A DNA stretch of 64,000 bases from Rosa chinensis (GCF_002994745.2 NC_037091.1:37585612-37649611), one strand, 5' to 3'; counted from the first letter of the stretch, positions 1 through 11,779 are shown. The notes: generated by a model not told the origin, from the letters alone. Numbers and translations are program-made.

Positions 1-578
1 TTCTTGTTGTCTTCAATATAGACTTACAATTTTTAAATTAATTTCTATATATAGGAGGTAAGCGACCAGATTTTCCACTAGGGAAGGAGACTGAAAACAA
101 AAGACAGAAAAAAGGGTAGCGTTGGATTGACATGAACACCAAGCCTACTTAAATGAAAGCTTCCACACCTCTCGGACATTAGACGAGCCATCTGCAACTT
201 CAGCGACCATGCTGGAAACCAGAACACCTGCAGACAGGAATTCCAAGGGAAATTTCAATTTCCTGTTTATAGATCAGTAGAAATATCACTTTGAGACAAG
301 GATGGAGGCATAGACTTTACAATAACAGAGTCATATGTCCAAAAAAAAAAAAAATAAAGCCAATAAATATGTATATGTCTGCGAATCTACAGCAGCTTCA
401 TACCTTTTATGCGTAAACATATCCATAATATTTAACATAGAAACCAAATTAGTAACAAATAAATAATTATAAATAAAAAAATAAAATAAAAAACCCACTC
501 ATACATGAATATAGTATGCTGTGTTCCTATTCACTTTCACCCAATGAATCAGGTAGACAGGAAACAAGCCAACAAATT
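1..578. other. 3' flank of METTL18-like gene, no gene seen
   Basis: AT-rich sequence with no convincing coding exon. It lies downstream of the methyltransferase stop codon, so the part near 400-578 is probably 3' UTR and polyadenylation region of that gene. Short open frames here are unsupported. Confidence 0.4.
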
Positions 579-3213
579 CTATGGTGATATAATGCTCTGT
601 AATTTTTTTAAACATGAGTCTAAATTTCCAACTAGCTCACCATCTTTCTCCACCACTGATAGGAACCTTCGAGTTCCCCCTCCTACTCCAAAATAATGCT
701 TCTTGGCTGCCAAGTAGACTACTCCATGAGGACGAGTGATGCACTGTAATCAAACGTATTAGACCCAAAGCAGCTTCACGGTCTGAATCTATAAGCAATG
801 AACAACTATATAGATAATACCTTCTTTATGAGTTCATAGAGATGCTGGAGAGTGGAGATTGAGTAAACTGTCTCTGCCATTAAAATAATATCATATTGAG
901 CATCCGGGTTTTGCCCTGAACTAACATTAACATCCTTCTCAGTGTTTTGTGCATAGGGAAGATGGTTATGGACTTCACGCCAGTCCCCAGCAAAAAAACG
1001 AATTTCCGCCCCCTTATCACACGTTGTCTCTTGCAATGCTGGGGGTTGGAAGCTTGGAACATTTGCATTTACATTGGGTATTGTGAGACATTGCAGGACC
1101 TCAGCATTGAAGTCTTGGAAATGAATAGCAGCTGCACCCTGATGCAACATCAGAGGCTTAAGGAATATAATCTAAGATGCTAAATTTATAAGCATAAGGG
1201 ACAAAAACTAACCTCAAGGCAGGCAAAGATACCGGGAAGTCCATGACCACAGCCAAGCTGGAAAATTAATCAAGGAGCACAGTAAGGCGTACAGAGGAAC
1301 AGGTTAGAGGAGATAAGTGACGCTGGTCTCAAATTATATGTCAACCAGGAAAGTCATTCATTAGAGATATTTACTCATAGTGGTGATACATGAACTGTTT
1401 ACCCGTGGTGATGCAAAAGACTACTTGATATAAGAGTTTTAAAAGGCGAATGCGTGAGCGAGGCGTTTTGCCTAAGCGTTAAGCCTCAAAAGCTTTGAGG
1501 CGCTTTTGAGGCGGAAGCTTTTCACACATTACCTGTTAGGGTTTCTTCTAAAGAATTAGTGTGCTACATTGACATTGACTTTTCCTATGAGATAGAGTTC
1601 TCTAAGGATGTATATACTTTGAAACATATAAATATATATTACTAAATAATAAATATAAAACTTATTCTGATCTTCATTTAAAGGAAAGAAAGGGAAAAAA
1701 AATGCCTTTTGGAGGTAGCCTCGAGGCGTTTTGTTGAAGCCTCGCACGCTTCACGCCTAAGGCATGCCTCAAGGCGCGCTATTTTAAACACTACTTGTTA
1801 TCACACAAAAATTTATCTAGTTAAAAAAATGAATACATAATTACTGAAGGATGGATCATTGGAGTAACCAAACTTGGACAAAGAACAAAGGATTAAATTA
1901 TCCATCAAGTTTACCATTGTTTTTCTAATTGACAGTTGACTATTCCAAGCTAGGACATTAGGCTGCAAAAACTTGAAATAGCCATCTATTAGGAATTATT
2001 AGGTTAGTTTTCTTGAAACATAGATCATTAAGTTGACAAGCAAGACTCATGGAGGACGTTGACATTTATGATCATAACAATTTGAGTGCACTACTTAAGT
2101 CTACAATCTCAATGAAGTAGTAGGAATATGACCAAAAACTAACTAGTTTGTGTTTGTAAGGTTAAACTGCATTTCCAGGCAAAGAAGCTCGTGTTTACGA
2201 TTTAACAAAAGCACCTTGATGACTAAACGTATCTATACTTGTACATGTGACTACCATCCAAGATGCATGCGCACTACACTATTAAGTTATAAATTTCAAT
2301 AGCCAAAGCAATAATTAGGAATCTGTATGAACAAGAACTACAGTAGCACGGACCAAAGAAAATTAGCATGCTTAACTGCTAACATGTTTAAACATAGTGG
2401 GAACAGTATACATTCACCTGAATTTATCAGGATGCCCACCTCTAAAACTCGTCTACCGGCAAATGATAGATGTCCATTTTGAACTTCAGAGCTAAGAGCT
2501 TTTACTAGATCAAGTGAACCCTCCCATAGCTTTAGTCCCCCTACACCCCAAAACCAAAAGACGTCCCATAATTACATTTGAACAACACATCATAAACAAG
2601 ATTTGACATTATTCAACAACTAATATACAACATCAGTTAAATAATTTGCAGTTGTATTAAATCAATAACCGAAAAAAAGAAAGATAGAAAGAACAATATA
2701 CACCTACCTTCATATTTCCCCGGAACTAAATCGGAGTTGGACAGTGTAAAAACATGTTGAGTACTAACTCGGCCCTGTATTAAAAGCCCATATGAACTCT
2801 AAATTACACACTCACATTAAGCTAAATGTTACGGAGAACCAATAAATATGAAAGAAACAATGAGTGACCTTGAGCAATGTAAGTCCACCCAATTCTACTG
2901 GCTCCACAGTGTACTTCACAGACTGCGAAATCTATACCCACAATAAATAAATTATTGAATGTTATAGCTTGAAACTCCATTTGTGCTTGTGGGTTTGAAT
3001 TAAACTAATGTATACCTGCGAGGGAAGCACTTCGACGCAAGGAGGTGGAGGAGGAAGAGGGGGCTCTGATTGGTCAAATAATCCTGACCCTGATGATGCG
3101 AAGAGCCGAAATGGTTCGAAACTTGGTTTCTGAGAAAGGCGGAAATATGATTCAGTTTCAGATTGGAAATCGATACAAGGGAAGAAAAAGCTAGCTCTCA
3201 CCTCGGACTCCAT
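579..3213 (-). CDS. METTL18-like (histidine protein methyltransferase 1 homologue), 7-8 exons
   Basis: SAM-dependent methyltransferase of the METTL18/HPM1 family, whose animal and yeast members methylate a histidine of a ribosomal protein; the plant substrate is inferred only. I joined exons on the minus strand at 3016-3213, 2869-2931, 2708-2774, 2440-2540, 1213-1257, 821-1138 and 579-743. All junctions are GT-AG and the phases agree, giving 957 nt (318 residues). The SAM-binding motif I is assembled across a splice junction (VLE|LGCGHGLPGIF). The next exon reads GAAAIHFQDFNAEVL, then YDIILMAETVYS (post-motif region), and the last exon carries RPHGVVYLAAKKHYFGVGGG, typical of the family C-terminus. 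Exon 1 contains a possible 72-nt in-frame intron, about 3130-3201 (GAG|gtgaga ... tttctcag), whose removal would give about 294 residues. A MITE sits in the 1.2-kb intron between 1258 and 2439. The family assignment is firm; the exact first exon is less so. Confidence 0.85.
1428..1789. mobile_element. MITE, hAT-like, in METTL18 intron
   Basis: A 362-bp insertion flanked by the 8-bp direct repeat ACTACTTG (1420-1427 and 1790-1797). Its ends are imperfect inverted repeats built from GAGGCG/CGCCTC words (left TTTTAAAAGGCG, right reverse complement GTTTAAAATAGCGCGCC). It has no coding capacity. The 8-bp duplication suggests a hAT-type origin. Confidence 0.65.
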
Positions 3214-5973
3214 TGCTGTCTGCTCTCTCTGGGTTTTGGGGGGTTTTTGAAGTTTTTCCTTGTTTCGGTTTGGGTTACCAATATTTTGGGCTTTCAATAT
3301 GTTTAAACCCAGGCCCATAGTAACAAATGTTTCCTCCATTATTGTTGTGGCTTTGTCTTGTCATTGTTTTGGGCATTTTCAATGGCTTTTCAGTATCCTA
3401 GATTTGATTCTTTACTTTGCAAGGACTAATCTTCTTTTTGTTCCGATCGGGACGTGATTCTTCACTTTTGAAGGGCTCTATAATTCTTCAGGATAATGCA
3501 AAGGGCAAAACAACTTTAACAATGTAAATGAGTATATGATCATAAAAAAATTATGTCTTAATTAGCTAACAACTGAGAGTAATAACTGCAGCAACCATAA
3601 ATAGGTTGACAAAGCACATAATATGTTGCTTGGTATTCTTGTTTTTCACCGCCAAAAACCACAATCCCCAGTCAGATTAAGGCTCAGACCATCAGAGCCA
3701 TGAAGTTACCGAACAAGAATTCAAATAAACAATTCACCTGTTCACGAAACCATGACCATCATCTTTGTCAACACCAATCATGATGACCAAATAACTTGAC
3801 ATGTGACCAAGATGCACCAACATAAAACAAAACGGTTAAGCCGATCACAAAGAAAATACTCAAAAGAGGTGAAATTAGACTCCAAAACAGGCCTCAGATA
3901 GTTAAGAAACACAACTCCATATAACGGGATAAAAAAAAATAAAAAGTTAAAAAAAGGCAAGCCCTCTATATTAGTTTTAGCTGAGAACCACTAAAGATTA
4001 AGAAGTGTTTAGGATATGTTGTAGATTGTAGAAAACCATATGCGTGTTATTAACCAGAGCGAGAAAGAGAATGAAACAATTTTAAAATTTATTTAATTTC
4101 TACTGGAGTGTCATGTTTCTATTGGCAACTTCCGTTTTGAATTAGCATTTTCCTACACATCAAAAAAAATATTAGCATTTTCCTTGAAGAGGATCTTTTC
4201 ATATTTTCCTATTCAAGGGAGGTTCATCTGTTTAAGAGTATCTTCTTTTTTTTTTTTTTTTTGGGGAAAGTAATAAAGAAAAGTATGGTTGAGTGCTTCA
4301 TAATCAATGAATATGGTGACAAGTAAATAATAAGGGAGAAAGAGATACTAGTGACCGACAGAGGTCCATTACAAATAAATAATTTAATGAAACAAAAACC
4401 ACAATCACAGGCGTTAAATTGGGGCCTTGCCTCATGGTCTGCCTCCCATGTCGTGCGCCCCCATTTGATGTCATTAATAACTTTGCCGTCCAGGGTCATA
4501 TTGCTGTCTCCATCTCCTACTGCCACGTACTTTCTAGTCAGTTCTTCTGTTCATGCATTTTGCTTGATAAAAATCAACTATTTAGTGTTCTAAATATTAA
4601 AATTTGGTAATTGGGAGATATTGAATCGGTGTCCATATTCACTTCTGAAAAAATTTGAAAATTAATTGTCTGTCTGCTTGCTACAAAGAGATAATACAAT
4701 GTTTCATCACTCTCAGAAATGACCATTGAGTTCAGTTATTTTTTATTTAATACGGCATCAATAACAATAGCTGGTTTTTTAGTTTGTCAATCGTCTTGTT
4801 AATCACGACTTTTAAGACCGTTACAAAGCTATTTGTGTGGAACACAAGATTAATATTTCAATGACTACCAACTCCGAAATTACACCGCTTCAAAACATTA
4901 TATAACTTTTTGTTAAAAGCTTAAAATTTATTCATTGCGAAAAAATTTTCTAGCTATGCACCGACAGTGTAAGTGAATCAATAAATTCAGCAAATCTCAG
5001 TTGTTAATATTTATATGTAACATGTTTTTAATAATAAAAAAATATAATTGATATTATAATGCAATGGCACGTCAGTACATTATATACTCTATCATTGATT
5101 ACGTATTAGTCACATGTATGCATGCAAATTAAGAGTGTCGGCACACAATTAATGGAACTTCTCAAACTTCCTACTAGGTACGTGACGTATATTCACCGTC
5201 GACTACAGTTTTTAGAGTTGCACGGAAAGTTAAAACTCATCTATGACCGATCTAGGTATGTATAGAAGTACCTTATACAAGAACAATATAAATAGACTTG
5301 TACTTGGACGAAGGTCGTTAGTTCTTTTAAATCTCTCGACCTTGTCACTCTATTTGTTTATTTAATAAACCCTGAAATCCCATAAATGCAAAGCTTTTTA
5401 CAATTAAATATTGCATGGATCTGGAATTCTACCGAAGATTTTTCCAACAAGAAAGTATATCAAAATGCATAGCATGGTACCGTCTTTAATTCAACCCGAC
5501 TTACGAGACAAAACTATATTTAAAGTAATTATAAGATGAGGCTTTTGCTTTTATGTTTAACAACTTGATTTTTGTTTTTCATGTTTAAGTTTGAGGGATT
5601 GCTTGATAAAAAAACAAATTGAGGGATTCTATTTCCAAGTTGTTGCATATTTTCTGATTGCCCCCCACTAGATTGATTACATATGCATAACTTTTTGACC
5701 ACGGTAGAACAAATTCAATGGAAAATTAAGATGGACTAACAAGTCAAGAGAACTAACAAATTAGACATTTTCTCTGGCAATTACGTAAGTGTATGGCGCT
5801 CTCGCTGACAGCCAAAAGACCAGCACCAAAATGGAAACTCTTTGTAGTCAAGATGGACCAAGTTTCATGACACTAGACACCTCCAATGATCTTCAAATTA
5901 CCCTATTTTTGTGATTTTTACTGAATTAGTTAGGGCACCTAACTAATATGTCACGGTTCATGAGTAAATGATT
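3214..5973. other. Intergenic spacer with a possible retroposed fragment
   Basis: Begins with the METTL18-like promoter and 5' UTR just above 3213. The rest is AT-rich spacer with no supported gene. A stretch at about 4243-4526 has a long T run at its low end (4243-4262), so on the minus strand it looks like a sequence ending in a poly-A tail, as a LINE 3' end or processed copy would. I could not identify its source. Confidence 0.35.
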
Positions 5974-6086
5974 TTTTTTTAATCAAATAAACAACACATA
6001 TACTATAATTAGGTTTTGTGAGTCAAACTCATGACCTCACTTACAAAGGAGAAACTTATGTCACTAAATCCAATAATACTGAGCGC
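5974..6086 (-). mobile_element. tRNA-derived SINE (copy 1)
   Basis: Flanked by the 8-bp direct repeat AAATGATT (5966-5973 and 6087-6094). On the minus strand it starts with an A-box-like ATTGGATTTAGTGACATAA, has a B-box-like GAGTTTGACTC, and ends in a T/A-rich tail. It is closely related to the element at 45343-45474. Confidence 0.7.
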
Positions 6087-6295
6087 AAATGATTTGATTG
6101 TGGAAAAATAAACATACACAATTAATAATATTCATAATTTTTGAATTAATGATCCTTAATTAAAACTAAACCCAAAAGAAAAATTGAAAGGGTTCTTGAC
6201 TTAAAGCACTAAAATTAGCCAAAATTATCTCACTTATTCCACCAAAATTATCTCAGATTTTTAATTAGCTCAAGTTCCCCTCCTTGTATTCGACA

Positions 6296-6354
6296 GTTTC
6301 ATTAATCAAGGCTTGAGGGCAGCCGCACTAACCCTTTATTAAAAAAAAAAAAAA
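6296..6354 (+). mobile_element. LINE-type 3' end with poly-A tail
   Basis: The segment starting GTTTCATTAATCAAGGCTTG and running through the following GAGGGCAGCCGCAC recurs on the minus strand at 49757-49790, at the 3' end of a LINE fragment. Here it is followed by a run of 14 A. This is a severely 5'-truncated retroposed copy. Confidence 0.6.
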
Positions 6355-6880
6355 TCTTAATGGGGTATTAGAGAGGACAAAGTGTTTTGGCTAAGAGGGA
6401 ATTAAAAAATCTTACTGGGGTAAGTGGAAAAAAAATATCTAAAAATAGGTTAAATAGATAAAAACCCAAAATTAGAAGATTTTATTTTGACCGCAATTAT
6501 GTCCATGAGGCCATGATCATCGGGTCAAATGGTCAATTTCTCTCGCTACGTTCTCATGCGTAGTCGCGTACTTTAGCTACCGACAGAGTGATGGAGGTTT
6601 CTCCCTCAGTAGAAATTTTTCTCGAATCCATGAAAAAAGAAAAAGCAATAGTTTTCTGTTGCATCAAATCAAAACTCTCTCCTTCTCATGCATGATTCCT
6701 CTAAAGTTAATTTTGTACTTGCACGCCACATTTGGCTCTCTCAATCCCCATTATTAATGTAGTGGGGTTTTCAGTTTTCTTTCGTTTCTCTTTTTCTCTT
6801 CCCCAAACTGAAGCAATTCCCAAATTCCCGTCTCCTTCTCTTTCCCCTCTCACTCATTCCAACTCTCTCATCAAGCTCCA

Positions 6881-8365
6881 ATGGAGAATCCACTCATAGC
6901 TAAGTGCTCTCAGGACCTCTGGTTTGGCATACTCATCTCCTTCTTTTTTTGCTTTGTATTGCTTTCATTTGATTATTCAACTTTCTTGGGTGTCAACAAT
7001 GGTGCCAATCTTTTAGTGAATAAACGAGGTCGCCCAGTTGGGTTTGTGAAGAACCAAACCGTTTTGATTACTTCCCAGTCTAGCCCAGATTCTTGTACTG
7101 GTCGGTATGTTTATATACATGATGATCTTCCTTCCAAGTTCAACTCTGATTTGCTCAAGAACTGTAGGCTTCTTACTAGAGGGACTGACAAGCCCAATCT
7201 GTGTCCTTACTTTGAGAATTGGGGTTTAGGTCCTGAAATTGTAAACACTGAAGGGGTTTTAGCCAACAAGAGTTGGTTCTCCACAAACCAGTTCACTTTG
7301 GAAGTCATATTCCACAACAAGATGAAGCAGTATAAGTGTTTGACAAAAAACTCATCTCTGGCTTCAGCCATTTATGTGCCATTCTATGCTGGCCTTGATG
7401 CCAGTCTCCATTTGTGGGATTCCAATCTCACGGTGAGAGACGCTTCGGCTAGAGATCTCAATGGTTGGCTTTCGAAGAGGCCCGAATGGAAGACGATGTG
7501 GGGGAGAGACCATTTCTTGGTTGCGGGGAGGATTTCATGGGATTTCAGGAGGCAAACGGATGAGGTTTCGGATTGGGGGAGTAAACTCAGGTTCTTGCCG
7601 GAATCGATGAACATGAGTATGTTGTCAGTTGAAGGAAGCTCATGGAGAAATGACTATGCTATTCCATACCCAACAAACTTTCATCCTGCAAAGGATAGCG
7701 ACGTAGTTCAATGGCAGAACAGAATGCGAAAACTAGAGAGGCCTTACTTGTTCACATTTGTTGGTGCTCCAAGGCCTGACCAGCAAAACTCAATTCGGGG
7801 GAAGATTATTGATCAGTGCCTAGCTTCAAGTGTTTGCAAGTTGATAGATTGCAGTTCTGGTGGGATTAAGTGTGACAACCCGGCTAGTGTTATGAGGGTG
7901 TTTCAGAGCTCAGTTTATTGCTTGCAGCCTACAGGGGATTCATACACTAGGAAATCAGCTTTTGACTCGATTCTGGCGGGTTGTATTCCGGTTTTCTTTC
8001 ATCCGGGTACTGCTTATTCGCAATATTTATGGCACTTACCTAAGAATCATACCAAGTATTCGGTGTTTATTCCGGTGAGGTATGTAGAGGATTTGAAAGA
8101 AGGCCTCATTGAGAGAACCTTGGTTGGAATTTCAAAGGAGAAAGAATTGGAAATGAGAGAAGAGGTTATAAGGCTAATACCGAAGCTGGTGTATGCAGAT
8201 CCCATGTCAAGATTAGAGACCGAAGATGCATTTGATTTATCTGTCAAGGGAATTCTTGAGACGATAGAGAATGTTAGGAAGGTGACTAGAGAAGGAAGGG
8301 ATCCTAGCATTGGTTTTGCAGATGAGGATAGTTACAAGTACACATTTCCAAAGACATTAGAATAA
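6881..8365 (+). CDS. GT47 xyloglucan galactosyltransferase (MUR3/KATAMARI1-like), copy A
   Basis: Single-exon gene, 494 residues, complete. It is a Golgi type II membrane glycosyltransferase of family GT47. The MUR3/XLT2 clade adds galactose to xyloglucan side chains, so a role in primary-wall hemicellulose is inferred from the family. Residues 1-12 are cytosolic, then a membrane anchor at about 13-31 (LWFGILISFFFCFVLLSF) and a short stem. The exostosin domain runs from about 72 (CTGRYVYIHDDLP) to 400. Family blocks include ASAIYVPFYAGLD (161-173), PEWKTMWGRDHFLVAGR (201-217), AIPYPTNFHPA (260-270), RPYLFTFVGAPRP (287-299) and SAFDSILAGCIPVFFHPG (359-376). The ATG at 6881 follows a pyrimidine-rich 5' leader (about 6775-6880) and precedes the anchor at the position used in the sister copies. 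It is the only plus-strand member of the cluster. Which sugar and which xyloglucan position it uses cannot be read from the sequence. Confidence 0.93.
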   Translation: MENPLIAKCSQDLWFGILISFFFCFVLLSFDYSTFLGVNNGANLLVNKRGRPVGFVKNQTVLITSQSSPDSCTGRYVYIHDDLPSKFNSDLLKNCRLLTRGTDKPNLCPYFENWGLGPEIVNTEGVLANKSWFSTNQFTLEVIFHNKMKQYKCLTKNSSLASAIYVPFYAGLDASLHLWDSNLTVRDASARDLNGWLSKRPEWKTMWGRDHFLVAGRISWDFRRQTDEVSDWGSKLRFLPESMNMSMLSVEGSSWRNDYAIPYPTNFHPAKDSDVVQWQNRMRKLERPYLFTFVGAPRPDQQNSIRGKIIDQCLASSVCKLIDCSSGGIKCDNPASVMRVFQSSVYCLQPTGDSYTRKSAFDSILAGCIPVFFHPGTAYSQYLWHLPKNHTKYSVFIPVRYVEDLKEGLIERTLVGISKEKELEMREEVIRLIPKLVYADPMSRLETEDAFDLSVKGILETIENVRKVTREGRDPSIGFADEDSYKYTFPKTLE

Positions 8366-9205
8366 ACTTTTTTTCTTTAGTGCAATTCTTTCTGTTTAGA
8401 ACAAAAAGAGGTAGAATAAGAACTGCAGGTATATAAATGAAAATAAAATTGTTGCAGTTCTGGGTCTAGAAACACAATGCCTGTTCTTTACTTCTGAGGT
8501 TTGATGGAAAAGAAAGAGAAGCAAATATAAGGTCCTTAATTTATATTGCATCTCTCAGAATATGTAATTGCATAGGAAGAATTATAAACTAAAGATCTGA
8601 TGTTCTTATTGTCTTGAGATTGTTAGTCTTCGATTGATTCAAGTCGATTCTGATATGTAGGTTTAGTAAGTTATAGAGTGAAAGAGTGTATATCTGAGTT
8701 CAAGATCTGAACAGCAGTCATGTAGAGCCTACTTCAGGGTCAAACATCCTTCTTACAGTACTCTTTTTTTGTTTTTCTTGAAGGAACCGTCGTCAATCCA
8801 GTAAAATACTAGGAATGTAGGTAACAACAAGAAAATGAAGAATTTTACCTTTGTATCTGGTGGAACTTATGGTTTTGGAAATTCAAAAATGGTAACTTTA
8901 AATGTAGTTTGGACATTTTACATGTTCTTGTTTTTTATATATCAAATCACGATATTCAAACTTGAAAAATTTAAGATCTTTGCCAACTTTATATCAGCGA
9001 GAAATGTCTTATAATTATACCAAATGTTAACATTGTCATTTCTTTTTATAAACTGTTGAAAATATTCCAAAATGATCATACAAAATAGATTCAAGACTGA
9101 CTTGGAATAGAATTCAGAGAAACTATGAACGTAATCTTCCTTTTCTTTCTTCATCTTTCTAGAATCACATAATCAAGGGGGTGACCAAAGACAAACACAA
9201 GCAGC
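8366..9205. other. 3' flank of GT47 copy A, no gene seen
   Basis: AT-rich sequence after the stop codon, probably beginning with the 3' UTR. It contains only unsupported short frames. It separates the plus-strand GT47 gene from the minus-strand members. Confidence 0.4.
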
Positions 9206-9482
9206 AAGTAAGGCCTTTCTTGTTTTCTCACTTTATTCTATCACTGAAACACTTCACTGTCTTTTGCTGGACGAAAGCTTGTGTGGTACGGGAAATGTCA
9301 TATTTTCAACAGCTTTCTTCAGTTGATAACCGTCATGTTCATGGACTCTGTCAAGAACATGAGGCTGCTACCGCATATGGAACTATTGTCTGTCAGCCTC
9401 CTGAAATCCCAAGACACCCTCCCAGAAACCAAGAATGTTCTCTTCCTCACATATTCTTCCATTTAGGTTTTCTCACAGTGCA
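9206..9482 (-). pseudogene. GT47 galactosyltransferase relic
   Basis: Read on the minus strand this matches the middle of the GT47 proteins, roughly residues 195-295 of copy A: a decayed PEWKTMWGRDHF block, then SWDFRR-like and FHPAKDSEVFQW-like stretches, ending in ERPYLF-like sequence. Stops and frameshifts occur throughout, for example a stop in place of the W of the MWGRD motif. No N-terminal or C-terminal part was found next to it. It lies head to tail with intact copy B, 340 bp away, so it is probably the remnant of a tandem duplicate. Confidence 0.8.
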
Positions 9483-9821
9483 GTTCACTTGCAATGTTAA
9501 GATAATAATATTAGAAAGTGAAATTGATCAGGCGTTTGATCAAATCAGAAAGGTGATACATCTTATGGAATTATGAAAAGCAATTAAATATACAAATTCA
9601 TCTCACGGCAACAACACAATTCGAATATCCTGAACTAGCCACAAGCTGTAGAAATTTGTTGGCAATATCTTTTTAGTTTAAAAGGAAAAAGAGAAGATCT
9701 ATTCTTTGGTTGCTGGAATATGGATCTGGTTTCATTTCTAAATCTGCACATCTATATTTTTTTTTTTTTTTATCATCACTTTTTGTGCTCTCTAAACACA
9801 AAGTTTTGCATGCAATAAACT

Positions 9822-11279
9822 TTATTCTAGTGTCTCAGGAAATGTGTATTTTAAACTATCTTCATCTGCAAAACCAATACTAGGATCTTTTCCCTCTCTA
9901 ATCAACTGCCTAACATTCTCTACTCTCTCAAGAATTCCCATAACAGCAAAATCAAATGCGTCTTCAGTCCCCAGTCTTGACCTGGGATCTGCATATACCA
10001 GCTTTGGTATTAGCTTTATAACCTTCTTTCTCATTGCTAATTGCTTCTCCTTTGAAATTCCAAGCAAAAGTTTCTCAATAGAGACTTCTTTCAAATCAGT
10101 CACATTCTTTGCGGGGATAAACACCGAATATCTGCTATGATTCTTTGGTAAATGCCATAAATATTGGTTATAAGCTGAACCTGGATGGAAGAAAACAGGA
10201 ATACAACCAGCCAGCATAGAGTCGAAAGCTGATCTCCTAGTGTGTGAATCCCCTGGAGGCTGCAAGCAATAAACTGAGCTTTGAAACACCTTCATAACAG
10301 TAATCGGGTTGTTACAATTGATCCCATCAGCACCACAATTTACAAACTTGCAAGTACTTGAAGCTCGGCACTGATCAATAAGTTCCCCCCTGATAGATTT
10401 CTCCAAGCCAGGCCTTGGCGCTCCAATAAAAGAAAACAGGTAAGGCCTCTCTAGATATCTCATTCTGTTCTGCCACTGGATAATCTCAATATCCTTTGCT
10501 GGATGAAAGTTCGTGGGGTATGGAATAGCAAAGTCATTTTTCCACAAGCTTCCTTCTACCGAAAGCATACTCATGTTCTTTGACTCTGGCAAGAACCTGA
10601 GACCACTGCCCCATGGCCATTCCGCATTGTCGTTAGTCCTCCTGAAATCCCAAGAAGTCCTGCCAGTCACCATGAAATGGTCTCTGCCCCACATTGTCTT
10701 CCATTCAGGTTTCCCTGAAAGCCACTTGACTAGATCTTTACCCGAAGAGTCTCTGACGGTGAGGTTAGTATCCCAAAGATGGAGACTGGCGTCAAGGCCA
10801 GTGTAGTATGGTACATAAATTGCTGAAGCCAGAGTGGAGATGTTTGTCAAGCACTCGTACTGCTTCATCCTGTTGTGGAATATGACTTCTAACAAGTAGG
10901 GGTTTGTGGTAAACCAACTCTTGTTTGCTAAAACACCTTTAGAGCTCTCAATTTCAGGACCAAGACCCATATTCACAAGGTAAGGACACATATTTTTTTC
11001 GTCACCCGAATCACTAGTACTCCCTGAAGTAAGTGACTTACAGTTTCTGAGCAGGTCATAGTTGAATTTGGAAGGAAGATCATCATAGACATAAATGTAA
11101 CGACCGGAGCAAGAATCAAATATGTGGTGAACATGACTGTTCCCCAAAATGTTAACCCAATTGCTGAAACCCAATGAAGTTGAATTGTGAAGGCAAAGCA
11201 ATGCAAAGCATAAACAAAAGGACACGAGTATGCCAAACAAGACTTCTCGAGAACACTTTCCTGTAAGTAGTTTCTCCAT
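9822..11279 (-). CDS. GT47 xyloglucan galactosyltransferase (MUR3-like), copy B
   Basis: Complete single-exon coding region, 485 residues, same family and inferred Golgi role as copy A. Membrane anchor at about residues 13-31 (VLFGILVSFCLCFALLCL), exostosin domain from about 57 (CSGRYIYVYDDLP) to 390. It keeps PEWKTMWGRDHFMVTGR (191-207), AIPYPTNFHPA (251-261), RPYLFSFIGAPRP (278-290) and SAFDSMLAGCIPVFFHPG (350-367). Compared with copies A and D it has a shorter stem (the basic linker after the anchor is missing) and a 4-residue longer loop around residues 85-95 (STSDSGDEKN). These differences mark it as a diverged paralogue rather than a recent copy. A likely 5' UTR splice acceptor lies 21 bp upstream of the ATG. 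Confidence 0.92.
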   Translation of the reverse strand: MEKLLTGKCSREVLFGILVSFCLCFALLCLHNSTSLGFSNWVNILGNSHVHHIFDSCSGRYIYVYDDLPSKFNYDLLRNCKSLTSGSTSDSGDEKNMCPYLVNMGLGPEIESSKGVLANKSWFTTNPYLLEVIFHNRMKQYECLTNISTLASAIYVPYYTGLDASLHLWDTNLTVRDSSGKDLVKWLSGKPEWKTMWGRDHFMVTGRTSWDFRRTNDNAEWPWGSGLRFLPESKNMSMLSVEGSLWKNDFAIPYPTNFHPAKDIEIIQWQNRMRYLERPYLFSFIGAPRPGLEKSIRGELIDQCRASSTCKFVNCGADGINCNNPITVMKVFQSSVYCLQPPGDSHTRRSAFDSMLAGCIPVFFHPGSAYNQYLWHLPKNHSRYSVFIPAKNVTDLKEVSIEKLLLGISKEKQLAMRKKVIKLIPKLVYADPRSRLGTEDAFDFAVMGILERVENVRQLIREGKDPSIGFADEDSLKYTFPETLE

Positions 11280-11300
11280 TTGGTCTGGATGAGCAGCTCT

Positions 11301-11767
11301 CTACAAAGAACAACACAATTTTCAGTTAGTAAACTCCCCAGGCAGAAGAGAGAATGGAGATTGGAGCGTGTCTTCACAATCTTGATGAGAAAATGATAGA
11401 AAACCTCTGTTTGCAAAATAAGAAAAGAGCCTGTAACAAGTATGAGTTTAATATCGTTTCAAAGACACATGCTAACTTAACTTAAACTTGATTTCTTTCC
11501 AAAGTATCAATATTTTCAAACCTAAACAGTATCATCAAGTTTGGAACAAATCAAAGCTTAAAAAGGAAGGAAAAAAAAAATTTCCATTTTCAGAATTTGG
11601 AGACATTTCTGCTTTTAATTCTCTGCAACCAAACGTTGTTTATCATATGGTTGATCAGAAACCCATCTAAATTCAAAATGCCATAAAGATTTTGACACCA
11701 TTGAAACATTGCATCAAAAGTCCATACAAACCTTGAAACTATTCGAAGAAGAAGAAGAAACCTACCT
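11301..11767 (-). other. Putative 5' UTR intron of GT47 copy B
   Basis: On the minus strand a donor-like GAG|GTAGGT is at 11767 and an acceptor-like TTCTTTGTAG ends at 11301, just before the copy B start codon. The interval is AT-rich and not coding. Leader introns are common in plant genes. This is inferred from splice motifs only; transcript evidence would decide it. Confidence 0.35.
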
Positions 11768-11779
11768 CAAACCAGAAGG

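Noticed and set aside
10973..11416. 147-codon minus-strand open frame overlapping GT47 copy B
   Set aside because: Out-of-frame shadow of the GT47 coding region and its leader.
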